From assembly GCA_902797125.1 (NCBI GenBank), contig CADBRS010000200.1, positions 1 to 13,173 of the forward strand: DNA of 13,173 bases, in the 5' to 3' direction. A program made the translations under genes and the position numbers. Source of the stretch: an uncultured Ruminococcus sp. Lineage in GTDB: Bacteria; Bacillota; Clostridia; Oscillospirales; CAG-272. The notes beneath the pieces were generated by a model. The model saw only the letters and a list, made by a program, of their open reading frames with translations, was not told the origin of the DNA and ran no database searches. Below, piece by piece: positions 7,300-13,173 of the stretch; position 1 is the first letter of the stretch; the number at the start of each line of letters is the position of its first letter.

Positions 7300-8268
7300 A
7301 TGATAGACAAGGATTATGTCTGCCAGGACTACGGCGACGTGAAAGACTGGAACAAGATCAAAGCGACCGTCAAAACGGAAGAACTGGATCAGCTGACTTC
7401 CGTGATGAGCATGATCAGCAACACGCTGGAGATCGAGGATCTGTCCGATATCGATATGGATACGTGTTACGGAACGCTGATCGATGAATCCATTCTCAAT
7501 GCGGACAAAACGCATGCCTCCGTTTCCGTTTATCTGCCTGCAGCTCAGCCTTTGCCCGAAGCCCTGTCTTTCCTGAAAGAACGTCTTTCAGAATCGGGCA
7601 TCGAGGCGGAGATCGAAGTGAGCGGAGTCAACGAGGAAGATTGGGCCAACAGCTGGAAACAGTATTACAAACCTATCCATATCGGGAAAAAGATCGTGAT
7701 CGTGCCCGCATGGGAGACATACGACGCTCATGGCGGGGAGATCCCGATTTTCATGGATCCCGGAATGGCATTCGGAACGGGTTCCCATGAAACGACCAGA
7801 TTGGTCATATCGCTCCTGGAAGATTTTGTCGGAGAAGGGTGCTCAGTCCTGGACGTTGGGACAGGAAGCGGTATCCTTGCGATCTGCGCGGCCAAACTCG
7901 GTGCCCGGGACGTTTTCGGATGCGATCTGGATCCCGTTGCCGTCCGCGTGGCGCAGGACAATGTCGCGCAGGCAGGCCTTTCGGATATTGTGAAAATCGG
8001 GAGGTCGGATCTGCTACTGGGTGTGGACAAAAAGCATGGTCCCTACGATATCATCTGCGCAAACATCGTGGCCGACATTTTGATCCGGATGGTTCCTCAA
8101 CTCGATCCTTTCGTCGACCGGAATACGAAGATCCTTTGCTCGGGTATCGTCGATATCCGGAGCGAAGACGTCAAGGCCGCCATGAATCAGGGAGGGTATC
8201 AACTGATCAGGGAAGAGACGGATAACGGGTGGACTGCACTGGTTTTCCAAAAAGCAAACAAAAGATAA
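7300..8268 (+). CDS. prmA: Ribosomal protein L11 methyltransferase PrmA
   Basis: 322 residues from ATG 7300. The N-terminal substrate-recognition domain covers about 1-110. The linker has NEEDWANSWKQYYKP (111-125). The class I SAM-dependent methyltransferase domain includes FMDPGMAFGTGSHETT (151-166), motif I VLDVGTGSGILAI (183-195), the acidic end of beta-2 CDLDP (208-212) and CANIVADIL (253-261), the family's N-x-x-x form of the catalytic loop. PrmA trimethylates several amino groups of ribosomal protein L11; loss is mild in E. coli. It follows dnaJ in many Bacillota (yqeT in B. subtilis), so its place in the heat-shock operon is conserved. The terminator at 8361-8392 ends the transcript. 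Confidence 0.95.
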   Translation: MIDKDYVCQDYGDVKDWNKIKATVKTEELDQLTSVMSMISNTLEIEDLSDIDMDTCYGTLIDESILNADKTHASVSVYLPAAQPLPEALSFLKERLSESGIEAEIEVSGVNEEDWANSWKQYYKPIHIGKKIVIVPAWETYDAHGGEIPIFMDPGMAFGTGSHETTRLVISLLEDFVGEGCSVLDVGTGSGILAICAAKLGARDVFGCDLDPVAVRVAQDNVAQAGLSDIVKIGRSDLLLGVDKKHGPYDIICANIVADILIRMVPQLDPFVDRNTKILCSGIVDIRSEDVKAAMNQGGYQLIREETDNGWTALVFQKANKR

Positions 8269-8303
8269 TCCTTTCTTTTGAGAGGATCACTTAGAATACA
8301 GAA

Positions 8304-8344
8304 CACTTGGGAAACCGGTTTTGGACCTGGTTGCCATCCGAGTG
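8304..8344 (+). ncRNA. Structured 3' UTR of prmA
   Basis: CACTTGG (8304-8310) pairs with CCGAGTG (8338-8344), with one wobble. Inside it, AACCGGT (8313-8319) pairs with ACC-T-GGTT (8325-8332) around a TTTGG loop with one bulged T. The internal loop is GA against GCCAT. It lies between prmA and the terminator. I find no good promoter for a separate RNA, so it would be part of the operon's 3' end. No known RNA family is recognised. Confidence 0.35.
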
Positions 8345-8352
8345 GATAAGGA

Positions 8353-8392
8353 CAAAAAGACCGCACTTCTTGTGAAGTGCGGTTGCTTTTTT
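8353..8392. terminator. Bidirectional intrinsic terminator between prmA and purA
   Basis: CCGCACTTC (8361-8369) and GAAGTGCGG (8374-8382) form a perfect 9-bp stem with the loop TTGT. On the plus strand TTGCTTTTTT follows; on the minus strand TCTTTTTGTCC follows. It lies between the convergent genes prmA and purA and can serve both. Confidence 0.93.
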
Positions 8393-8399
8393 GTAGGCC

Positions 8400-9674
8400 T
8401 TACGACCACATCAGGTATGCTTCGCGGTCAGCGCCTACGGATACGTAGGTGATTTTGCAGTTGGTCAATTCTTCGATTCTGGCTATGTAATTGACACATT
8501 CGGGAGGCAGCTCTTCGCGCTTTCTGCATGAGGAGATGTCGCACTTCCATCCGGGCATCTTTTCAATGACCGGTTTCGCGTCGTTCAGCTCATGACCGGT
8601 CGGAAAATCTTTGATGATTTTGCCGTGAACGTCATAAGCGACGCAAATGGGGACTTCATCCAGATAGGAGAGAACATCCAGTTTGGTCAGTGCGATCTCA
8701 TCCGCTCCCTGAATCCGGACGCCGTAGGCAGAAGCCACTGCGTCGAAGGGACCGACTCGTCTCGGTCTTCCTGTGGCTGCTCCGTATTCGCCTCCGGCCT
8801 GTCTCAGAGCTTCTCCTTCCTCTCCAAAGAGTTCAACCGTAAAGGGTCCCTCTCCTACGCAGGAGGAGTAAGCTTTCATGATGCCGATGGTCCGATCCAG
8901 TTTGATCCCCGGGATCCCGGCACCGATCGGGCCGTAGGCGGCTATGGTGGATGAAGATGATGTGAAGGGATAAATGCCGAAATCGATATCACGGAGCGTG
9001 CCTAGCTGGGCCTCGAAAAGAATACGCTTTCCTTCTTTCGCAGCCTGCGTCAGATAGACTCCGGTGTCGATGATGTAATCCTTGAAGATCGCCGCATATT
9101 TCAAGAGCCAGTTCAGCGTCTCGTCGAAATCGACCGGATCTGAGTGATAGACGCCTTCGATCATCAAGGATTTGTACTCCACGATCCCGCGGAGACGTTT
9201 GGCAAGGTATTCAGGGTCGAGCAACTCGCCCATGCGGATGCATTTTTTGGCGTATTTGTCACTGTATACCGGTGCGATGCCGCGGCGGGTTGAACCGTAC
9301 GCCTCACCAGCCAGCCGGGTCTCTTCCAGACAGTCCAGCCGGACGTGGTAGGGAAGCGTCAGCACGGCCCGGTCGCTGATCTTCAGATTGCGGGGAGAAA
9401 TATCGATCCCTTTTTCACGGAGCGCGTTGATCTCTTTGTCCAGATGAGCCAGATCGATGGCCATCCCGTTGCCCATGACGCAAACGACTTCGGGTCTGAG
9501 TATCCCGGAGGGAAGCAGGTTCAAAATGAATTTACCCCGCTCGTTGACGACCGTGTGACCGGCATTGTTGCCGCCCTGATAACGGATGACGATATCCTGA
9601 TCTGCGCTGAGCAGATCGACCATGCGGCCTTTACCTTCATCCCCCCAGTTGATTCCGACAATTGACGTTAACAT
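8400..9674 (-). CDS. purA: Adenylosuccinate synthetase PurA
   Basis: A 424-residue enzyme (E. coli: about 430) that joins IMP and aspartate using GTP, the first committed step to AMP. Motifs are the P-loop GINWGDEGKGRMVD (7-20) with catalytic D12, RYQGGNNAGHTV (31-42) with catalytic H40, STRRGIAPVYSDK (128-140), FEAQLGTLRDIDFG (220-233), TGRPRR (301-306) and the guanine-binding TKLD (330-333). Several positions differ from the textbook consensus: N for Q before WGDEGKG, R for K after it, FEAQLG for EGAQG, and SSSST in the following loop. These suggest a divergent PurA subfamily, but all key catalytic residues remain. The start has AAAAGG 8 bases upstream. The gene follows the sortase gene with a 26-base gap, so the two are probably co-transcribed; no separate purA promoter is convincing. 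Confidence 0.96.
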   Translation of the reverse strand: MLTSIVGINWGDEGKGRMVDLLSADQDIVIRYQGGNNAGHTVVNERGKFILNLLPSGILRPEVVCVMGNGMAIDLAHLDKEINALREKGIDISPRNLKISDRAVLTLPYHVRLDCLEETRLAGEAYGSTRRGIAPVYSDKYAKKCIRMGELLDPEYLAKRLRGIVEYKSLMIEGVYHSDPVDFDETLNWLLKYAAIFKDYIIDTGVYLTQAAKEGKRILFEAQLGTLRDIDFGIYPFTSSSSTIAAYGPIGAGIPGIKLDRTIGIMKAYSSCVGEGPFTVELFGEEGEALRQAGGEYGAATGRPRRVGPFDAVASAYGVRIQGADEIALTKLDVLSYLDEVPICVAYDVHGKIIKDFPTGHELNDAKPVIEKMPGWKCDISSCRKREELPPECVNYIARIEELTNCKITYVSVGADREAYLMWS

Positions 9675-9700
9675 AGATTATACCTTTTCTTCGTTTTCTT

Positions 9701-10864
9701 TCAATACAAGATTTCAGTCAAAATACAATGAAATGCCATTCTTCCGTTTTCAATTTCATCAGTACAAGTTGAGAAAGTGATCATCATATCATTTTCATTG
9801 AATTCATAATTTTTGGACCATTTGCTAAGCTTTTGACGTGCGTTCAGATAATCGACCCAGTGCGTGTCGCCTACAAAATACACCGTCCGGTAATCCGAAT
9901 AGGCAGAGGTCACGTACATGGAGAACAGGTCAAACTTGTAAATGGCCTCCGTCGTGTAGATCGTGATATCCACGTAGCACCCGTTTGTGCCCATGAAAAC
10001 GGATTTGGACTTGTATACTTTCAGTAGCTTGTGAAGCATGGTCCCGGCAGCCATATTGTGTCCGTATATGACCACGTTCCGGTTGTCCAACATATCCGGA
10101 TCTGTTCTGCAGTCTGCAAAGATCGCTCCCAGTTTGGAATAAGACCGATCCCACTTATGAGTCAGATAATACTCGTTGTCGGTCCCCAGCATCAATGGGT
10201 AGGAAATGACTTCAACGCCTGATGTGTTGAGGTATTTTGCCTCGATATAGAGCCATCCCCAGACTTCCGGATTGGTTTTTTGGTAATTCTCTATCTGAGC
10301 TTTCATGTCAAGAAACAGTTGTGAATGCTGGATCGGGGGCTCAGTTTCCTTTTCGGTCTCTGTTTCAGTTTCAGTTTCAGTCTCTGTTTCAGTTTCTGTT
10401 TCAGTCTCTGTTTCGGTTTCAGTCTCAGTCTCTGTTTCGGTTTCTGTTTCGACCGCTGTTTCAGTCTCAGTTTCAGTCTCGGTCTCAATTACTGTTTCCG
10501 TTTCAGTATGTTTTTCTGTTTCGGTCTCAGTTTCTATCTCAATTTCCGTTTCGACATCTGTTTCCGTTTCCGGTTCTTTTGCGGTTTCTGTTTCACTGTC
10601 GGATTCGGAAGGTTTTTCGGTTTCCGTTTCAGTATGTTTTTCCGTCTCGGATTCAGGACTTGGGTCGGTCTCGGTATCCACGGAGATTTCGGATTCGGAT
10701 CCTTTGTCGGTTTCTGTTTGACTGTCCCTGTCCGCCTGATGCGACTCTGTGACAGATTCTTTCTCTGTTTCGGCCGTTTCGTCAGATCCTGGTCCACCGC
10801 AGGAAGACAGACAGAATATGACAGACAGGATCAGGCATATGATCACCAAACTGCGTTTTTTCAT
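9701..10864 (-). CDS. Class B sortase with lipoprotein signal and long Thr/Glu-rich stalk
   Basis: 387 residues. The N-terminus (1-22) is a lipoprotein signal: KKR, a hydrophobic stretch, then lipobox LSSC with C22 as lipid acceptor, followed by GG. Residues about 29-177 are Thr/Glu/Ser/Asp-rich and acidic, including sixteen uninterrupted Glu-Thr pairs (139-170). Residues about 178-387 form a class B sortase domain: NPEVWGWLYI, DNEYYLTHKW, GAIFADCR, VIYGHNM with H269, and TFSTCTDEIENGRM with C367 and R375, giving the complete His-Cys-Arg triad. Sortases cut a sorting signal and attach surface proteins to the cell wall or to each other. Most are held by a transmembrane helix; a lipid anchor with a stalk of about 150 residues is unusual and would place the domain well above the membrane. 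No substrate with an LPxTG-like signal is in the window. AGGAGG lies 4 bases before the start. The sortase assignment is firm; lipidation is a motif-based inference. Confidence 0.9.
   Translation of the reverse strand: MKKRSLVIICLILSVIFCLSSCGGPGSDETAETEKESVTESHQADRDSQTETDKGSESEISVDTETDPSPESETEKHTETETEKPSESDSETETAKEPETETDVETEIEIETETETEKHTETETVIETETETETETAVETETETETETETETETETETETETETETETETEKETEPPIQHSQLFLDMKAQIENYQKTNPEVWGWLYIEAKYLNTSGVEVISYPLMLGTDNEYYLTHKWDRSYSKLGAIFADCRTDPDMLDNRNVVIYGHNMAAGTMLHKLLKVYKSKSVFMGTNGCYVDITIYTTEAIYKFDLFSMYVTSAYSDYRTVYFVGDTHWVDYLNARQKLSKWSKNYEFNENDMMITFSTCTDEIENGRMAFHCILTEILY
10334..10780 (-). repeat. Thr/Glu-coding hexanucleotide repeat tract (sortase stalk)
   Basis: This DNA encodes the acidic stalk, residues 29-177. 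Its core, 10355-10450, is sixteen consecutive 6-base units of the form GARACN (read on the minus strand), each coding Glu-Thr. A second run of five units precedes it, separated by an Ala-Val pair. Units differ mainly at synonymous third positions (GAA/GAG, ACA/ACT/ACC), so the tract is regular as protein but imperfect as DNA. Because the unit is 6 bases, gain or loss of copies keeps the frame and would only change stalk length. Confidence 0.93.
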
Positions 10865-10867
10865 CGT

Positions 10868-10875
10868 TCCTCCTT
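10868..10875 (-). promoter_or_regulatory. Ribosome binding site of the sortase gene
   Basis: AAGGAGGA on the minus strand, 3-4 bases before ATG 10864. It is a strong match that fixes the start codon and keeps the lipoprotein signal at the N-terminus. Confidence 0.85.
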
Positions 10876-10897
10876 GCTCTTTAAAAAACTACCTTTA

Positions 10898-10926
10898 ATT
10901 TTAGCATATCGATGTGTCGGTGAAAA
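10898..10926 (-). promoter_or_regulatory. Possible second, proximal promoter of the sortase gene
   Basis: On the minus strand TTTTCA (10926-10921) is followed by a 17-nt spacer ending TGC and by TAAAAT (10903-10898). This is an extended -10 promoter with a weak -35. It lies close to the gene in an A/T-rich stretch, so chance is possible. Confidence 0.4.
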
Positions 10927-10998
10927 TATTTTTTTTAAAAAAAGTCCTCAATCTTGAAAAAAGTCGGTGTGAGTAATTGACGAGAAGAAGAGGGCCGG

Positions 10999-11027
10999 TT
11001 GCGATTTGAGAAAAAAAGGATTATAAT
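10999..11027 (+). promoter_or_regulatory. Possible divergent promoter sharing the palindromic -10
   Basis: On the plus strand TTGCGA (10999-11004), 17 nt, then TATAAT (11022-11027). The -10 lies in the 12-bp palindrome GGATTATAATCC (11018-11029), which also holds the minus-strand -10. Its transcript would run into the hairpin at 11053-11098 and then antisense to the transposase 3' end. Confidence 0.45.
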
Positions 11028-11048
11028 CCCGTCTTTTACAGTTGTCAA
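11020..11048 (-). promoter_or_regulatory. Perfect-consensus sigma-A promoter toward the sortase-purA pair
   Basis: On the minus strand TTGACA (11048-11043), exactly 17 nt, then TATAAT (11025-11020). Both boxes and the spacing equal the consensus. Transcription should start near 11013, giving a leader of about 150 bases before the sortase gene. Its -35 directly follows the T run of the hairpin that ends the transposase unit. Confidence 0.88.
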
Positions 11049-11098
11049 AACGACGAAGCCCCGGAAGCCTTATTTTACAAAGGTTTTCGGGACTTCGT
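11049..11098 (-). terminator. Long hairpin ending the transposase transcript
   Basis: Two 19-base arms, 11053-11071 and 11080-11098, pair except for three positions, around an 8-nt loop. On the minus strand it comes 25 bases after the transposase stop codon and is followed by CGTTTTG, a short T run. It should terminate transposase transcription and insulate the promoter just beyond. On the plus strand the three irregular positions are one C-A mismatch and two G-U wobbles, so an antisense RNA would fold even better. Confidence 0.7.
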
Positions 11099-11122
11099 GC
11101 ATCATTGCAAAAGTGCGTAATG

Positions 11123-12943
11123 TCAATTTGCTCGAATTTTTTGTTGAATATTTTTCAAATGTTTTTTGGTAACGATCTCAAAGTCAGTTCTAAAGCCAAA
11201 GACTTGGTGTAATCTGTCAGTAAAAGTAGTTCTTTCGTAGGCGGGAATATAACCATTGCCCGAGGAAGCCATGAAGTTCATGTTTCTCAACTGTTCAACA
11301 ATCTCGTCTGTGGTATAGGATTGTTCAGGCGTTGTAACTTTCTTTTCGAGCAGACGGTATAGCACAAGAGCAATGAAACAGGTCAGAAAGTGAGCGCGGA
11401 TGTGGTCCTCGCGGGAAAGATAAACCGGTCTGGCTTTAAAAGTTGTTTTTGTAATACGGAAGCATTCTTCTATTTCCCAACGTTTTTTGTTTATATCGAG
11501 AATGGTTTGGATCGGATCATCCAAATTGGTTGCAACGCAGTAGAATCCATCATATCTTTCTTCCTGCGTCACAATATCTGCATCCACAAAATAGGTCGTG
11601 TGGTTCGCAATTTCTCCGGATTCTGTCGTACTAACGGAAGAGATAAAACGTTTATAGTCATTCGGATTTGTGGCCTGGCTCTTTTGAACCGGTTTCAGAT
11701 TCTCATGTGCCAGAGCGGTTGCCTTATCCAGCTGTCTTTGCCGGATAAAGCGGAGGTATTCTTTGTACTTGAGAGAGAAGGTAACATAAAGAGTTTGGTC
11801 GATATAGTCGTATTTCGGTTTGCCTTTTGGAGCTGTTTGGTCCTGTACTTCGATTCGGTCCTTCTTTTCGTGGTAAAACAGTTTGCCATAGTAGGCGGAA
11901 TGCTGCCCCTGCTGCAGGGCTTCGGCTTCCGCTTTTTCTATGTCGTCCAGTGAATATTGATTCGTATCTCCCAGACACTTCCATCCGTCTCTATGCAGTG
12001 CCCACTGCTGCATATCCTCGGACATAGTTTTAATGGACTGCGTTGTTACAAAGGCTTTGTCCTTTTTGGAATTAAACAGTTTGTTTGGAGCACTGCTCAG
12101 ACCGGCGTCTGTACAGATGACAAATTTGGAATGCTTGAAGTCGTTCTCAATCGTTTTTTCCAAAGGCGTCAGGGTAATTTGCTCATTTGTGTTTCCCGGA
12201 TGAAGGTTGAAAGCAAGCGGGATCCCGTCTTCATCCATCATCAGACCCATTTGTACAATCGGATTAGGCCGGCGTTCCTTGCTGTGTCCATACTTGCGAA
12301 ATTCATCTTCCTGCTCGATTTCAAAATAGTAATTGGTGCAGTCATAGTAAAGGATACGGCTGTTGCGTTTCTCCACCATCGTTGAATTCTTGTAAAGTTG
12401 GCTTTGAATGAATTCGCTGTTCTGTGCCAAAACAGATAACGCCCGGTATACATCATGCAGTTCAAATGACGCGGGTTCTATGAATTGATCCATCATCGAA
12501 AAGGTCTTGTGCTTTGAACCGGGAAAAAGGATCCGGCCAAACACGAGACGGGCCAGAATGTCTGAAAGAGAGTAGGATGCTCTTGCATCGGCCTGGCAGG
12601 TTTCACAGATCTTGTCCAGTCCTAACTGGTAATAGAGTCTTTCCAGGAAAAGATATCCGCCGTTGAATAAAACCCGTGTGTTTTTTGGAATCGGTTTGGA
12701 TGCATTGAGCCGAATCAGGACTTCTGCGTTTTCTTTTAGCTTTTTTCGCTCAAGAGCCTGCTTTTCATTCAGGGATTTAACATATTGCTGAGCCCATGCG
12801 ATCGGATCCTCGTGCTCTTTTGAGAGCTTTTCCAAAGTTCCCAAGGATTCCACAGTACGCGTGGAACGTTTGCCGTGAATATAGGTCGATTCGATCACAT
12901 AGAGAGAAGTCGCATTTTTAGAAACGGATTTGCTGAGACGCAT
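11123..12943 (-). CDS. IS1634/IS4-group DDE transposase
   Basis: 606 residues from ATG 12943, with GGAGGA 7 bases upstream. A longer frame from 12985 is open but its first codons overlap the promoter -10, so it is rejected. The N-terminal region (1-180) is probably DNA-binding. The catalytic core has ILYYDCTNYYFEIE with D201, RRPNPIVQMGL and GNTNEQITL (224-258), typical of IS1634-type enzymes, then VICTDAGL with D279, and KKRWEIEECFRITK with E492 in an R-x3-E-x6-K arrangement (R488, E492, K499). The Y of the usual YREK motif is replaced by N485. The frame is intact and full length, so the enzyme may be active. The gene is clearly more A/T-rich than the chaperone and purine genes, in line with recent arrival. 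It cuts and moves its own element by DDE chemistry. Confidence 0.93.
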   Translation of the reverse strand: MRLSKSVSKNATSLYVIESTYIHGKRSTRTVESLGTLEKLSKEHEDPIAWAQQYVKSLNEKQALERKKLKENAEVLIRLNASKPIPKNTRVLFNGGYLFLERLYYQLGLDKICETCQADARASYSLSDILARLVFGRILFPGSKHKTFSMMDQFIEPASFELHDVYRALSVLAQNSEFIQSQLYKNSTMVEKRNSRILYYDCTNYYFEIEQEDEFRKYGHSKERRPNPIVQMGLMMDEDGIPLAFNLHPGNTNEQITLTPLEKTIENDFKHSKFVICTDAGLSSAPNKLFNSKKDKAFVTTQSIKTMSEDMQQWALHRDGWKCLGDTNQYSLDDIEKAEAEALQQGQHSAYYGKLFYHEKKDRIEVQDQTAPKGKPKYDYIDQTLYVTFSLKYKEYLRFIRQRQLDKATALAHENLKPVQKSQATNPNDYKRFISSVSTTESGEIANHTTYFVDADIVTQEERYDGFYCVATNLDDPIQTILDINKKRWEIEECFRITKTTFKARPVYLSREDHIRAHFLTCFIALVLYRLLEKKVTTPEQSYTTDEIVEQLRNMNFMASSGNGYIPAYERTTFTDRLHQVFGFRTDFEIVTKKHLKNIQQKIRAN

Positions 12944-12973
12944 GGCTTTATCCTCCATCAAATTCTTCACTAT

Positions 12974-13002
12974 ATTATAACACATTACGAAACATTACGC
13001 AA
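12974..13002 (-). promoter_or_regulatory. Promoter of the transposase gene
   Basis: On the minus strand TTGCGT (13002-12997), 17-nt spacer, TATAAT (12979-12974), with TG one base before the -10 (extended -10). The spacer contains a 10-base-period repeat of CGTAATGT. The leader to ATG 12943 is about 25 bases. Confidence 0.7.
12984..13001 (-). repeat. CGTAATGT double repeat in the transposase promoter, with an inverted copy at the gene's end
   Basis: On the minus strand CGTAATGT occurs twice with a 10-base period between the -35 and -10 boxes. The extended form TGCGTAATGT recurs in opposite orientation at 11114-11123, on the transposase stop codon. Candidates are a transposase binding site, an operator or an inner terminal repeat. 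Confidence 0.5.
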
Positions 13003-13116
13003 TAGAAAAATCGCAAAAAAATAAAAAAAGTCGTTATTTTTTCAGACTTTTTTCAACATCCCCTTTTTCAAACTGTCAAACTCCCGGCCTAATTGGTATC
13101 TTTTCCGACACTTTGT

Positions 13117-13156
13117 CCGGTTTTTTGTGCTTTTTGCATAAAACCGGGCAAATTTT
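13117..13156 (+). terminator. Terminator-like hairpin near the right edge
   Basis: CCGGTTTT (13117-13124) and AAAACCGG (13140-13147) are perfect inverse complements with a 15-nt loop, followed by GCAAATTTTT on the plus strand. No plus-strand gene precedes it in the last 5 kb, so its role is unclear. The rest of 13003-13173 is A/T-rich with no supported gene. Confidence 0.4.
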
Positions 13157-13173
13157 TCTCTTAAAAATCAAAC

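Larger units (their letters stand above)
10954..13056 (-). mobile_element. Insertion sequence, IS1634-like; ends uncertain
   Basis: The element contains one intact DDE transposase gene. The given ends are the outer edges of a 12-bp inverted repeat, TTGAAAAAAGTC at 10954-10965 and its complement at 13045-13056, implying about 2.1 kb. A competing pair is TGCGTAATGT at 11114-11123 and its complement at 12992-13001. Neither pair has an obvious flanking target duplication (CAATC against CATCC outside the first). The existence of the element is well supported by the transposase; the boundaries are a guess. Confidence 0.5.

Noticed and set aside
8281..8392. Plus-strand open frame reading like a short protein remnant after prmA
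   Set aside because: No start codon with a ribosome binding site, and it runs through the terminator; the RNA fold explains the sequence better.
9672..9700. TTGAAA-16-TATAAT just before purA on the minus strand, resembling a promoter
   Set aside because: The start site would fall 3-4 bases after the first base of the ATG, so the message would lack the start codon. The sequence is better read as the ribosome binding region.
10305..10721. Plus-strand open frame of repeated Val-Ser opposite the sortase stalk
   Set aside because: It is the mirror of the Glu-Thr repeat, with no independent ribosome binding site or family match.
10334..10780. Regular short repeats that might suggest a CRISPR array
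   Set aside because: Units are 6 bases with no spacers and lie in frame inside a coding gene.
12944..12985. Longer transposase start at 12985
   Set aside because: The added codons overlap the TATAAT of the promoter and there is no ribosome binding site; 12943 has GGAGGA.
10944..13053. Repeated A6-7GTC motifs flanking the transposase as binding sites
   Set aside because: A-tract matches are common in such A/T-rich DNA; only the 12-base inverted pair was kept, with caution.
13042..13167. Basic 41-codon open frame on the minus strand near the right edge
   Set aside because: It has no plausible start codon near its 5' end and no recognised family; it may be a remnant, but this cannot be supported.

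Overview
The window looks like chromosomal DNA of a Gram-positive bacterium of the Bacillota, most likely a clostridial lineage with moderate GC. Evidence: an HrcA/CIRCE-controlled hrcA-grpE-dnaK-dnaJ-prmA cluster, a DnaK lacking the N-terminal insert typical of Gram-negative DnaK, a class B sortase, strong AGGAGG ribosome binding sites, and a PurA variant that I associate from memory with clostridia. No species can be assigned from the sequence alone.

Layout. (1) 2-2214, plus strand: the 3' part of an unusual fusion of a cysteine desulfurase to the tRNA 2-thiouridylase MnmA, followed without a gap by a TcdA/ThiF-like tRNA t6A dehydratase. Both act in tRNA modification. A terminator closes this unit at about 2281. 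(2) 2280-8392, plus strand: a heat-shock operon with a near-consensus sigma-A promoter, a CIRCE operator just downstream of it, then hrcA, grpE, dnaK, dnaJ and prmA. Two intergenic hairpins without good T-tracts flank dnaJ. A structured 3' UTR and a bidirectional terminator end the operon. (3) 8400-10864, minus strand: a class B sortase that seems to be a lipoprotein carried on a long Thr/Glu stalk, followed 26 bases later by purA. A sigma-A promoter with perfect consensus boxes sits upstream; its -10 box lies in a 12-bp palindrome that also gives a plausible -10 in the opposite direction. (4) about 10954-13056, minus strand: an insertion sequence with an intact IS1634-like DDE transposase. 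Its base composition is visibly more A/T-rich than the host genes.

How the parts work together: the first two genes handle sulfur transfer to U34 and cyclisation of t6A37 in tRNAs. The next five make the HrcA repressor, the complete KJE chaperone machine and the L11 methyltransferase usually found with it in Bacillota. The sortase-purA pair combines surface-protein anchoring with purine synthesis and shows no obvious functional link. The insertion sequence lies directly upstream of that pair and may supply or disturb its promoter.

The most interesting items are the lipoprotein sortase with its (Glu-Thr)16 stalk, the desulfurase-MnmA fusion, the palindromic -10 promoter next to the insertion sequence, and the hairpins around dnaJ. 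I do not see a clearly new multi-gene system.
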